Shown: positions 54,309 through 64,000, counted from the stretch's first letter. The stretch is DNA of 64,000 nucleotides from Chitinophagaceae bacterium (GCA_016721085.1 JADKJI010000011.1:105757-169756); one strand, 5' to 3'. Numbers and translations: made by a program. Notes: a model not told the origin generated them from the sequence alone.

Positions 54309-56177
54309 ATGATCGTTCAGGAGAACTTCACTGCGTATGAGACAGCCCCTATTAAATGGGATCTTACCAATTGGGTTAAACAATTAGCCAGTCAATTCGA
54401 AGCCAGCAAAATACATTGGTGCGATGGTTCAAAAGAAGAATATGATAACCTCTGCCGCATGCTGGTTAAGAAGGGAACATTCATTGCACTGAATCCGGAA
54501 AAACGCCCCAATAGCTTCGCCTGCTTTAGCGACCCCAGCGACGTAGCCCGTGTTGAAGACCGCACTTTCATTTGCAGCAGAAGAAAAGAAGATGCTGGTC
54601 CTACCAATAACTGGATGGCACCCGATGATATGAAACGCAAACTCAACAGCCTACTAGGAGGTTGTATGAAAGGTCGTACACTTTATGTGATTCCTTTCTG
54701 TATGGGACCTCTCGGTTCACCCTTTGCCCGTTATGGTGTTCAGATCACAGACTCAGAATATGTAGTGGTGAATATGAGGATCATGACCCGTATGGGAGAA
54801 AATGTGTTGCCTTACTTAAGCAAACATAACTATGTAAAATGTATCCATACCGTTGGAGCTCCATTGGAAATGGCTGCCAAAGATGTAAGCTGGCCTTGTA
54901 ATCCAGATACCAAATACATCTCACATTTCCCTGAAGAAAGACTTATCATTTCTTACGGTAGCGGTTACGGTGGAAATGCGTTGATGGGTAAAAAATGTTT
55001 CGCATTGAGGATCGCTTCTGTAATGGGACGTGAAGAAGGATGGCTCGCCGAACATATGCTGATACTCGGCGTACAATCTCCTACAAAAGAAAAAACCTAT
55101 GTAGCCGCTGCCTTCCCAAGTGCTTGTGGTAAAACCAATTTCGCCATGATGATTCCTCCAAAGGAATTCGATGGATGGAAAGTGACAACAGTTGGTGATG
55201 ATATTGCCTGGATTCATAAAGGAGCTGATGGTGGATTATATACAATCAATCCGGAAGCAGGTTATTTTGGAGTGGCACCTGGTACCAACAATCTGACCAA
55301 TCCAAATGCGATGGCGACTATCAGCGCCAATACCATATTCACAAACGTTGCAATTACTCCAGATAAAGATGTTTGGTGGGAAGGATTGACACCTGAGCCA
55401 CCAGCAGGATTAACAGACTGGCATGGTAAACCATGGGATCCAAAGAGTGGAAAACCTGCCGCACATCCAAACTCAAGATTTACAGCACCCGCATATCAGA
55501 ATCCAGTAATAGATTCAGATTGGGATAACCCAGCAGGAGTGAAAGTTGAAGGATTCATATTCGGCGGACGTCGAAGCACAGCAGTGCCTTTAGTATACCA
55601 ATCCTTCAACTGGAGCTTCGGGGTTTATTTAGCTGCCACAATGGGTAGCGAAACCACAGCCGCAGCATTCGGTGAAGTAGGAAAAGTGCGCAGGGATCCA
55701 TTTGCCATGTTACCATTCCTCGGTTATCATATCGGAGATTACGTAAACCATTGGTTGCAGTTTGGTCGCGATCTTCCAAATGCTCCACGCATATTTGGTG
55801 TGAACTGGTTCCGTAAAGATGCCAATGGAAAATTCATGTGGCCTGGATTCGGAGAAAACGTACGTGTATTGAAATGGATCGTTCAACGTATTAAAGGAGG
55901 TGCTTCTGCAGTTGAATGTCCCATTGGTTGGATGCCTCGTCATGAGGACATGGACTGGAGAGGATTGGAATCATTTGATAAAGAAACTTTCTCTCATATA
56001 ATGACCGTTGACAGGGAGCCATGGAAACAAGAGCTTCTCAGTCATGAAGAATTATTCTCCCGTATGTATGATAAACTCCCTAAAGAATTTTTCTTCATCA
56101 GGGAGCTGTTACTCTCCTCTCTGTGGCGTTCTCCAGAACATTGGGGACTGCAGGCAGAAAGAGAAGAACATCATTAG
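54309..56177 (+). CDS. pckG: Phosphoenolpyruvate carboxykinase (GTP)
   Basis: Decarboxylates oxaloacetate to PEP in gluconeogenesis. The 622-residue protein is full length. It shows [40 protein letters not shown], the kinase-1 loop [44 protein letters not shown] and [20 protein letters not shown]. The GTP-type layout distinguishes it from ATP-type PckA. A 61-codon frame starting at 54158 overlaps the start by 32 bp; I do not treat it as a gene. The gap before it has no palindrome, unlike most gaps here. Confidence 0.97.
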   Translation: MIVQENFTAYETAPIKWDLTNWVKQLASQFEASKIHWCDGSKEEYDNLCRMLVKKGTFIALNPEKRPNSFACFSDPSDVARVEDRTFICSRRKEDAGPTNNWMAPDDMKRKLNSLLGGCMKGRTLYVIPFCMGPLGSPFARYGVQITDSEYVVVNMRIMTRMGENVLPYLSKHNYVKCIHTVGAPLEMAAKDVSWPCNPDTKYISHFPEERLIISYGSGYGGNALMGKKCFALRIASVMGREEGWLAEHMLILGVQSPTKEKTYVAAAFPSACGKTNFAMMIPPKEFDGWKVTTVGDDIAWIHKGADGGLYTINPEAGYFGVAPGTNNLTNPNAMATISANTIFTNVAITPDKDVWWEGLTPEPPAGLTDWHGKPWDPKSGKPAAHPNSRFTAPAYQNPVIDSDWDNPAGVKVEGFIFGGRRSTAVPLVYQSFNWSFGVYLAATMGSETTAAAFGEVGKVRRDPFAMLPFLGYHIGDYVNHWLQFGRDLPNAPRIFGVNWFRKDANGKFMWPGFGENVRVLKWIVQRIKGGASAVECPIGWMPRHEDMDWRGLESFDKETFSHIMTVDREPWKQELLSHEELFSRMYDKLPKEFFFIRELLLSSLWRSPEHWGLQAEREEHH

Positions 56178-56238
56178 AACAAGTAGCTGTGATAAGTGTT
56201 AACTTGTCACAGCTTTTGTTGTATCTCAAATCTATTTT

Positions 56239-57904
56239 ATGGATTGGCTTATCAGTCTTTTCAAAGAGCCGGGCGTGGCCCAGTCTGTAGTTATTTACGG
56301 ATTGGTGATGGCCATCGGTATCTGGTTGGGAAGACTTAAAATAGCTGGCGTTTCATTAGGTGTTACCTGGGTGCTTTTTACAGGTATCCTTTTCTCCTAT
56401 GCCGGCATCTTAGTAAGTAAGGAAACAGAACATTTCCTGAAAGAATTCGGATTGATATTATTCGTGTACTCTATCGGTCTTCAGGTAGGACCCGGTTTCT
56501 TTGCATCCTTAAAAAGAACGCGCTTGGGAATAATATACTCGCCACCATTGCTGTGGTAAGTGGTGTTATCATCACAGTTATCTTCTTCTACCTATCTGCT
56601 TTCCCCATGAGCACCATGACGGGTGTAATGAGTGGTGCGGTAACCAATACTCCTGGATTAGGTGCTGCACAGGCAGCGGTTAAGGATCTTCATATCGGCG
56701 GATCTGATACTTCATTGATGACATTGGCTTACGCAGTAGCCTATCCATTCGGTGTTTTCGGTATCATCATAGCCATGTTATTGTTGAAGAAATTGTTTGG
56801 CATTAACCTCGATAGAGAGAAAGAATTGCACCGTAAACTCGATGTACTCAGATCAAACAGACCTGTTTCTCTTCATTTAATTCTCGAGAATAAACAACTG
56901 GATGGAAAGCCATTACGCGTGTTATTTGATTTATTAAAAGAACCGATTGTTGTATCCAGACTTTCACACGATGGCGTCATCTTCACTCCTTCTCCAAGTA
57001 CAGTTTTAGCAGAAGGAGATATCTTATTGGTAGTCGCTTCCCGAAAGAAATGGAGCAATTGAAATTGCTGATCGGACCTGAAAGCAGCTTCAATCTGAAA
57101 GATGAACCAGCCAGCAATCTGATATCAAGACAAATTGTAGTTACAAGAACAGAAGTGACGCATAAGAGACTTGGCGATATTCCGGAGTTCCATCAACATG
57201 GATTTACACTAACCCGTTTGAACCGTGCTGGAATCGAAATGGTGCCTCATGGTAATATCTTCCTTCAATTAGGAGATACTATTAAAGTGGTGGGAACAGC
57301 TGAAGGTGTGCAAAATGTAGCTGATGCCGTCGGTAACTCAATAAAGAAACTTGAAGCACCAGACATCGCTCCTATCTTCATGGGTATCGTATTAGGTGTG
57401 ATCTTAGGAAGCATACCTTTCCATTTCCCGAACATACCTGTATCTGTAAAAATCGGTATGGCAGGTGGTCCATTGATCATCGCTCTTATATTGAGTCGCT
57501 TTGGAAGTCTTTTCTATCTGAATAACTATACCACCAATAGCGCCAACCTCATGATTCGTGAATTAGGCATCGCCTTATTCCTGGCCAGTGTTGGTCTCGG
57601 CAGCGGACAAAACCTTACACAAGCATTTGCCGATGGTAGTGGTTGGAAATGGATGGTAATGGGAGTATTCATCACTCTCATCCCTTTATTGATTCTTGGT
57701 TATGTGGCCCGCTATTTCTTCCGCAGAACTTATTTCGAAATCTGCGGTCTTTTAGCAGGTGCTTCAACAGACCCTCCTGCCCTTGCTTTCGCCTTAAAAA
57801 CAGCGGGCAATGATATACCCTCTGCTACTTATGCTACGGTGTATCCGTTGGCGATGATATTGAGGATTGTGGCGGCGCAACTCTTAATCTTAGCGTTTTC
57901 ATAG
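56239..57904 (+). pseudogene. YidE/YbjL (AspT-type) transporter, two frameshifts
   Basis: AspT-fold membrane transporters have two membrane halves around paired TrkA_C domains. Part 1 (to about 56555) has FKEPGVAQSVVIYGLVMAIG and LFVYSIGLQVGPGFFASLKR. Part 2 has SGAVTNTPGLGAAQAAVKDL, VAYPFGVFGIIIAMLLLKKL and the first TrkA_C. Part 3 has the second TrkA_C (HKRLGDIPEFHQHGFTLTRL) and the last helices, with LLAGASTDPPALAFALKTAG. Adding one A at GGGAATAATA (56528-56537) and one at CGAAAGAAATGG (57042-57053) restores a 555-residue protein. Substrate unknown; a dicarboxylate or amino acid is plausible. Confidence 0.85.
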
Positions 57905-58316
57905 CTACAATAGTTCAATGGGTTCCAGAAGTTAAAAATGTTCCAGAGGGCTGACTAATGGTTAGCAGTTTTAAGTTTGAACGATTTTACCGCAGAGGCG
58001 CAGAGACGCAGGGGGCATACCTCCGCGTCTCTGCGCCTCTGCGGTAAAAAAAACTATAAAATACAGATTGCAACTATTAGTCAGCCCTCTGGAACCTCTT
58101 AAACTTATGGAACCTATTGAACCTACTCACCCATTCCACCAATACGTAAACTTCAACACCAACGCCCCATTCCTGATCCCAGCAGAGGCGCATAGACGCA
58201 GGGGGCATACCTCCGCGCCTCTGCGCCTCTGCGGTAAAAAAAACTATAAAATACAGATTGCAACCATTAATCAGCCCTCTGGAACCTCTTAAACTTATGG
58301 AACTTCTTGAACCTAC
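57905..58316. repeat. Two family F/C composite palindromes plus a duplicated gene end
   Basis: The first unit (57910-58125) has F arms AGAGGGCTGACTAATGGTTA and ATTAGTCAGCCCTCTGGAAC around hairpin C6 (ACCGCAGAGGCGCAGAGACG and its complement). Then 58123-58180 repeats the last ~55 bp of the DUF5916 gene (ACCCATTCCACCAATACGTA...), followed by hairpin C7 and a second right F arm (ATTAATCAGCCCTCTGGAAC), which runs to the real gene end. The unit has thus been duplicated together with flanking coding sequence. Confidence 0.92.
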
Positions 58317-60543
58317 CTACCCATTCCACCAATACGTAAACTTCAACACCAACGCCCTATTCCTAATCCCAAATGGCGCGGCATAATAGTTATCGGTGTA
58401 TACGATGTACAGATCTGATGCAGGACGATACCGCCATTGAAAGCGGGTATTCAAATTCATGTTCTTTTGTTGGTCGTTATACTGGAAGAAAGTAGTGAAG
58501 AATAATTTGTTGGTGAAGGTTACATCTACACGTGGTCCCACTAACCAGAAATTCACATTGCCCCATGGTTTGGGGAGATGGATATAGTTATAACTGGTGC
58601 TTAAGGCGATGTTTACAAATGGCTGGAAGCGATACCCGAATTCAGTGGTTATATTCAATCTTGTTCCATTGGCATAGTAACCACCATATCTTGTACTAAG
58701 ACTATAGGTAAAATGTCGCTGTGGTTTTGAAATAAGGTCCGCACCAAAAGCATTCCATCTGTGTTTTGATCCAGTTGCCAATGTATCCTTTCCTGAATTG
58801 GTAGGATCGAATGGATTCAGTAACTCCACATAATCATGCGCCACCCATATATCTCCAGATGCCTGGTTACGGAAATTCAAGAGATAGGCAAGAAAAGTTT
58901 CATTATCTGTTTGGCGCATGGAAGAATTAAAATAGTATGTGGAACTCAATTTGAAACCATGACTAACCAACGGTCCACCTTTGGGAAATGCCAGATACTG
59001 CGCTTGTGGATTTAACTTGATATAGTTCTTACGCGGCACATACCCCACTTCTGCACTATACCCCTTTCCAACATATTCATGTTGCCAACCCAAAATAAGA
59101 TGTCTGCTATTATATTGCAGATTTGCGGCATGCACCCAATTATTCCCTCCACCACCGGGACTAAATGATTTCAATAGCAAAGCCTTTCCTGTCCATACAT
59201 TATTGGAAGAAGCCAGGTTATATTCAAAACCGAAATTGCGATTGTATTGACTGAAGGTTTGCTTACCTGAATCAGCCCCATCATAATTAAGGGACTGCTT
59301 ATTGATAAAAAGGAATCCAAAATTGGATCTTGAAAACACTCTTCGTTGTAAGGCCATTACGGTAAAGTTCTGGGCAGGCAATCCGACTGAGTCAACAGCT
59401 CCTGTTTGCATATTCATCACCCCCATTCGCCAGTCCTTATTGAGCTTACCACTTAGTCGTGCTCCAAAACGTATCGGAGCATTCAATCCTATTCTTCTTG
59501 AGAAGAAGGGTCTGATATTCGAATAACCAAAATTGGAAAAATGATCTCCATTCTCGAGGAAGAACTGACGACGCTCTGGGAAGAATAATTCAAAACGATC
59601 GAGGTTGGTCACCTGACGATCCACTTCAACTTGTGAGAAATCCGGATTGACAGTAAGGTCCAGATTCATTGCAGAACTCACCGCGATCTTTGCATCCACC
59701 CCAATATCTTTTCTATAAACATTAGGTGTCTTGCCTTCATAGTTCTTACTAACACCACCAAGAACATAAGGGATAACAGAGATATTGGTTCCAACATCCG
59801 GTGGCGCTTGATCCCATACCAATGTACCGGTATAAGCCAGAGAGGCGGTGGGAATTGTCTTGGTATTGGCGTCCAACTTGATTTTTCGGCAACATGAATA
59901 TCCAGGCGGCTGAAATTGATACCCCATTCTTTTATTCCTTTCTTATATCGGATGGATTTAAAAGGAATAGCTGCTTCGAAAATCCATTTATCATCGTAGT
60001 TCTTTACGAAGGAAGTCCATTTATTATCCCAGCTCAGGTCCACTTTACCACCATCATACATGGTACCGTCCCACTGTGCTCCTGCAGCATTGGCACCGAA
60101 AGAAAACCCATTGGTAAGGTCATCAAAAGGATCCATGAACAAGAGGAAATTATCGTTCTTACCAAAATTGAAATCACGCTTTAATGATTCGACCTGGTAG
60201 GCTTGTCCTGCTTTATGCAGACAGGTAGCCATCAGGTACAGGTTATTATCATCATAAGTCATCCTCACTTCTGTACGCACATTGGCGTGACTGGTATCCA
60301 TTGGCAATACCATAAAAAATCTGTTGCGGCAGCGGCCGACAGCCATCCTTCTTCATCCATCACACCATCAATCTTGATGGGGTTATTTGTCTTTTGGATA
60401 TGGAGTTGATAGCCTTGATTCTTCTTTTGACCATAAGAAGTATAGCAGGCAAGAAATAAAATACTGATGAGCCAATATTTTCTCAATGACAGATCGTTTT
60501 GGTTATGAGTCGCCAAGTTACGAACAATGTTTCTTCGAAACAT
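58317..60543 (-). pseudogene. DUF5916 outer-membrane protein with CBM9-like domain, two frameshifts
   Basis: The N-terminal part has a signal-like segment (YWLISILFLACYTSYG) and a CBM9-like sugar-binding domain (NPIKIDGVMDEEGWLSAAAA). It continues after a shift in MTYDDNNLYLMATCLHKAGQ and WIFEAAIPFKSIRYKKGIKE. The C-terminal DUF5916 part has NLTVNPDFSQVEVDRQVTNL, LFFPERRQFFLENG and many barrel strands to LVLKFTYWWNG. Breaks lie near 60316 (T6, where T7 fits) and near 59905. Restored length is about 740 residues. The first residues (MFRRNIV) are encoded by a family I repeat, so the true start may be further in. Confidence 0.82.
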
Positions 60544-60790
60544 GGATTGTCATGAACAGGATTTAAAGAATTGTCTTGAACAGAATTAAAGGATTTAAGG
60601 AAATACAGGATTAACAGCCAATACAAACTGGGATTAATGTGATTTATTTGATTAGCTGTGATTAAGGTCTGTCTTCAAAAGGATTTTTTGACATAGAGAT
60701 TCAAATAATAAATCCGTTTGTCCTTACACCTTATTCAAGACAAATCTCCGGCTGAGGTGCCTGTCTTCAGGCACCTCGATGGTTATAATC
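60540..60790. repeat. Family I repeat with a perfect hairpin
   Basis: It contains GTTTCTTCGAAACATGGATT (complement strand of the DUF5916 start), GTCTTGAACAGAATTAAAGG, ATTTAAGGAAATACAGGATT and TGATTAGCTGTGATTAAGG. GAGGTGCCTG / CAGGCACCTC at 60754-60777 is a perfect 10-bp hairpin with a TCTT loop. Related copies are at 61850-62050 and 63345-63530. Confidence 0.85.
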
Positions 60791-60922
60791 AAAAAAAAAT
60801 GGGATGTTTTATTATAAATTACTCGCACACAATATGATTCTTCAATTTACATGAAAATCAAGCTTACTTGTACTGCAACAATTTCGATTTTATACTTTTA
60901 ACTTTTGACTTTTACACATACC

Positions 60923-61711
60923 TTATCTTGGAATAATCAAATAATTAATATCCTGGACTGTTTTTACAAATTTGTATCCTATCAAGTTTACAAAATCAAC
61001 ATATTCTTGAAATGATGTATTAAATTCTTCCGAATTGTTCTTCGTATTCGAAGATGATTGGCATTTGATGTTGTTTTATCGTCTTAATTGCCCCTCGCAT
61101 AGCCAAATCACTCCCTATGTCATTTTCATAAAACTTATAGGGCGGTCGAAATTTATGCTATCAATAGTGATACTTGTAACAGGAATGCCAGATTGGGATT
61201 TAAGGTCTAAACCATAAGATCCATACGAAGAAAATTTTACCAGATCAGGAACAGGGAAGTTAAACTGAATATTATCTACGTCATATACTGCATTGTAAAA
61301 CGGCTTGACATTATTAGCACGATTAGCTTCAATATTTTTTTGTAAAATTTCAAAAACGAGTTTTTGGGCTTCAAATGCATAAACAGTAACATCTTTTCCC
61401 AACTTTGAATACTCAATGGCCATTTGCCCATAGTTAGCACCAATATCGAGAATTATAGAACCTTCCTTTATATATGGTTTGGCAATATTTAAAATAGCTT
61501 CATCAAAAACATTTCCAATTCTGATTGAGTTGGCAACAACATCGCTATAAGTTTCTTTGGGCAGATAATAGTTTCCTATTGGGGTATTATAAAAGTCAAA
61601 TCTGTTATCTGAGCTTACGCTTTTAAATTCTTTCCCATATTCATCATTGGATGTTTTTACAATATCATACCCAAATTTTTGCATTAGTTTTCTAACATAC
61701 CTTTTGATCAT
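60923..61711 (-). pseudogene. FkbM family methyltransferase, frameshifted C-terminus
   Basis: The first 198 codons are open (MIKRYVRKLMQKFGYDIV). The SAM-binding core is SIILDIGANYGQMAIEYSKL, with VYAFEAQKLVFEILQKNIEA and the FkbM segment GIPVTSITIDSINFDRPISF. After MKMT the expected sequence continues in other frames: DIGSDLAMRGAIKTIKQHQ, MPIIFEYEEQF, then NTSFQEYVDFVNLIGYKFVK to INYLIIPR at 60923. At least three indels are needed, and the FkbM D-Q-G-x-E-like segment is damaged. Restored length is about 262 residues. Such enzymes usually methylate sugars in surface polysaccharides. Confidence 0.78.
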
Positions 61712-62232
61712 ATAAATCGCTTTTTACAGGAAATTGAATATTATATTGGAATATATTTTATGCCAAATAAGAGCAAATATTTCCATTTATTTTACAACAT
61801 CAATTAAATATCCAAATATATTAAATTACCCGATAATATTGACTAACAACCAATAGAGACTGGAATTAAAGTGATTTATGGGATTGGTTTCTTCGAAACC
61901 AGTTTTGTCTTGACCAGGATTAAAGGATTTAAGGAAATCAGGAAGGGTTTGGAGTTTTTGTAGGGTGTCCTTCACCCTATAATTGGTTTCTTCGAAACAT
62001 GTTTTGTCTTAAACAGGATTTAAAGGATGAAAGGAAATTCAGGATTGGTTTGCAATTTTGGCAGCGTCAAAGCCCTTCAAATACATCTTACCGCGCGCGG
62101 AGACGCAGGGGCGTTTCCTCTGCGTCTCCGCGTCTCTGCGGTAAAAATTGGCATCTTCGAATCAAATAAATCTCAAGTTTACTTATGCTGCACCAATTTT
62201 TACTTTTTACTTTTAACTTTTGACTTTGTAAA
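61712..62232. repeat. Intergenic repeats: family I, C8 hairpin and family A arm
   Basis: Two family I copies are present: GGTTTCTTCGAAACCAGTTT (about 61883) with ACCAGGATTAAAGGATTTAA, and GGTTTCTTCGAAACATGTTT (about 61984). AGGGTGTCCTTCACCCT forms a short hairpin near 61960. Hairpin C8 is at 62090-62145, with a shortened left arm (ACCGCGCGCGGAGACGCAG against CTGCGTCTCCGCGTCTCTGC). ACTTTTAACTTTTGACTTTG (62210-62229) is a family A arm leading directly into the esterase gene. Confidence 0.85.
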
Positions 62233-62244
62233 TTGAAACAAAAA

Positions 62245-63341
62245 ATGCCGCGTGTCTTCTTATTTATAGCGTTATGCAGCCTGTTCTCTTTCAATACGGC
62301 TCCTGCCCTTCTAGAAAACCCGATTGCAAAAGAGCTATTGGTAGAAGGACGCGCATTGCCCAACGCAGAAGGACAAATCATCCTTATCGGCTCTGCCTCA
62401 TCAGTGAGTTTATTGTTTACTGGAGATAGTTGTGTAGCGCAATTAAGAAACCAGGCCAGTGGAGATGATTATAACTATGTTTCGGTCGAATTGGACAATG
62501 TCTATTATGGCAGGTTCAAAGTAAGTGGAAACAGTTCCAGCTATATCACTATAAAAGCTACTCCATCCAAAGTACCGCATTTGCTGAAAATCTTCAAAGC
62601 CACAGAAGCGCAAAATGGGATGGTGATAGTAGAAGGTTTCAAAGCAGATAAAATCAGGAAACCCAATAGCAAGAAAAAGCCATTGATAGAATTCATTGGC
62701 AATTCGATCACCTGTGGCATGGGGAATGATATCAGTGAAACACCCTGTGGCGGTGCCAAATGGTACGACCAGCACAATGCCTATTTCGCTTACGGACCCG
62801 TATTATCCAGAAATTAGATGTAAATTTTATGCTGAGTTCAGTTTCAGGAATCGGCATCTATAGAAACTGGAATTCAGACGGTCCTGTTATGCCGGAAGTA
62901 TATGAATCGGCCTATCTCACAAAAGACAGCAGTCAACGCTGGGATTTCAAAACAAATACACCTGATATAGTGAGTATCGCCCTTGGCACCAACGATCTTT
63001 CAGATGGTGATGGCATCAAGAAAAGACTACCATTTGATTCCAGTCTATTCGTATCTAACTATATCAAATTCCTGAAAACCGTTTATTCGCATTACCCAAA
63101 AACGCAGGTAGTTTTATTAAGCAGTCCCATGTTAGACGGACAAAAAGCAAAACTCTTATTTAATTGCCTGATAGCGGTAAAAGAGGAAGTCACGCTATCG
63201 GTTCCAGGTATAAAACCAATTGTACTGTACCGTTTCAAACCTATGCAACCGAAGGGTTGTTCGTATCATCCAAGCAAGGAAGATCATCAGGTATTGGCGG
63301 ATGAGTTGGAGGGGGTATTTAAGGAGTTGGTGGGGAGCTGA
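62245..63341 (+). pseudogene. Exported CE2-like acetyl esterase (SGNH hydrolase), one frameshift
   Basis: From MPRVFLFIALCSLFSFNTAP (ATG at 62245) the protein has a signal peptide. An N-terminal jelly-roll domain follows (EGRALPNAEGQIILIGSASS, SYITIKATPSKVPHLLKIFK), then the SGNH block I (IEFIGNSITCGMG). The frame breaks near 62810; adding one A to AGAAATTAG joins PVLSRK to LDVNFMLSSVSGIGIYRNWN. Block III is ALGTNDLSDGDG and the catalytic His is in CSYHPSKEDHQVLADEL. This two-domain order is that of carbohydrate esterase family 2, which deacetylates xylan. The restored protein is about 366 residues. Confidence 0.86.
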
Positions 63342-63344
63342 GGT

Positions 63345-63530
63345 ATAATGTTTCTTCGAAACTTTGATTGTCTTGAACAGGATTAAAGGATTTAAGGAAA
63401 TACAGGATGAACAGCTAATACAGACTGGGATTTATTTGAATTTTGTGATTAGCTGTGATTGAGGTCTGTCTTCGAAAAGATTTTCGGAAACTTACCGCTG
63501 AGGTGCGTGTCTCCACATACTTGAACCTAG
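63345..63530. repeat. Family I repeat, third region
   Basis: It contains GTTTCTTCGAAACTTTGATT, GTCTTGAACAGGATTAAAGG, ATTTAAGGAAATACAGGATG and TGATTAGCTGTGATTGAGG. GCTGAGGTGCGTGTCT is a degraded version of the hairpin at 60754. The order of these words matches the copy at 60540-60790. Confidence 0.85.
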
Positions 63531-63659
63531 CGCAAGCGTGTCCAAAGGGTTCATACATGAAGATTAAAATTTCAAAAGGCCCTTTGGAACGGCTTGTGCT
63601 TGAATAGAAACAAAAGTTAAAAAAACCACAGTTCTACTGTCAAATCAAGTAATTAAAAA

Positions 63660-64000
63660 ATGAGTCAGAAGCTAATAATAATGATAGTCTGTTTTACAAA
63701 CAGTGTATTATTATTTTCAAATTGCAAAACAAAAGAAAACAAAAATAAATCTAAAGTAAATAATGAAGTTACATATTTCAAAAACCAAGATAGCGTTGCT
63801 ACCAAAATTGTAAATTTATTTGGCGGCGATTGTGAGTATGGAGTCGATAAAGAAGTTTATGAAAATGGCATAGAAGAATATGCCGCTTGGTTTAAATTTG
63901 AAAATAGCCCAATCCTGAACAAAAACACATTTGAATCAGAAATTCTAGCTTCAAATATTGCAATTATTGCGGTTTCAGATTTGAAAAATAAACCAACAAA
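63660..64000 (+). CDS. Lipoprotein of unknown function, N-terminal part (runs off the window)
   Basis: From the ATG at 63660 the frame is open to the window end (113 codons). It starts MSQKLIIMIVCFTNSVLLFS with lipobox LFSNC, then a Lys/Asn-rich linker (KTKENKNKSKVNNEV). A mature domain follows with LFGGDCEYGVDKEVYENG and ILASNIAIIAVSDLKN. I do not recognise the family. AT content is higher than in neighbouring genes. Confidence 0.7.
   Translation, partial: MSQKLIIMIVCFTNSVLLFSNCKTKENKNKSKVNNEVTYFKNQDSVATKIVNLFGGDCEYGVDKEVYENGIEEYAAWFKFENSPILNKNTFESEILASNIAIIAVSDLKNKPT

Noticed and set aside
54158..54340. Possible 61-codon leader peptide overlapping pckG
   Set aside because: No family resemblance, no attenuator-like structure that I can see, and the overlap with the pckG start can arise by chance.
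56239..57904. Programmed frameshifting in the YidE-type transporter gene
   Set aside because: The two sites have no shared slippery heptamer or downstream structure, and similar one-base losses occur in a dozen unrelated genes.

Overview
The window looks like a chromosomal segment of a Bacteroidota bacterium, most likely family Chitinophagaceae. This rests on AT-rich intergenic DNA, -7 boxes of the form TAnnTTTG, few Shine-Dalgarno sequences, a short primary sigma factor of about 285 residues, and families typical of the phylum: DUF3822, DUF4249, DUF5916, LVIVD-repeat lipoproteins, a type IX sorting-like domain and an RRM protein. I saw no rRNA, tRNA, CRISPR array, phage gene or transposase.

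Layout. 0-9 kb is mostly minus-strand housekeeping (lpxK, formyl-THF cyclo-ligase, rsmD, folB, trxB, rpoD) plus a MATE exporter. 9.3-12.4 kb is a BlaI/BlaR1-type sensor locus followed by a broken amidase and a broken BlaR1-associated C-terminal region. 12.6-14.8 kb holds purM and ribF. 14.84-15.6 kb is compositionally anomalous and may be assembly noise. 15.6-20.3 kb holds small accessory genes. 20.7-27 kb holds smc, queD, an S10 peptidase and an RRM protein. 27-33.4 kb holds an aldo/keto reductase, secreted esterases and a creatininase. 33.7-42.7 kb holds clpB, a beta-lactamase-like serine hydrolase, an ADP-ribosylglycohydrolase, an amidohydrolase and an ArsR module. 42.9-46.9 kb is a xylose module (xylA, xylB, divergent AraC regulator). 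47-52.4 kb holds queG and an ECF sigma factor with its partners. 52.7-64 kb holds pckG, a YidE-type transporter, a DUF5916 protein, a FkbM methyltransferase and a CE2-type esterase. The xylose genes and several acyl esterases fit plant polysaccharide use.

Two features dominate. First, intergenic regions are packed with long palindromes of about nine sequence families. They are often nested inside one another, with the same core module inside different outer arms, and with the two arms of each copy changed in step. They lie in convergent, codirectional and divergent gaps alike. Some supply stop codons or terminal codons of genes, and one lies inside purM.

Second, at least thirteen genes are split by single-base shifts, mostly one base missing from a short homopolymer. 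The large conserved genes (smc, clpB, pckG, rpoD, xylAB) are intact. This could be long-read consensus error or decay of accessory genes; the sequence alone cannot settle it.
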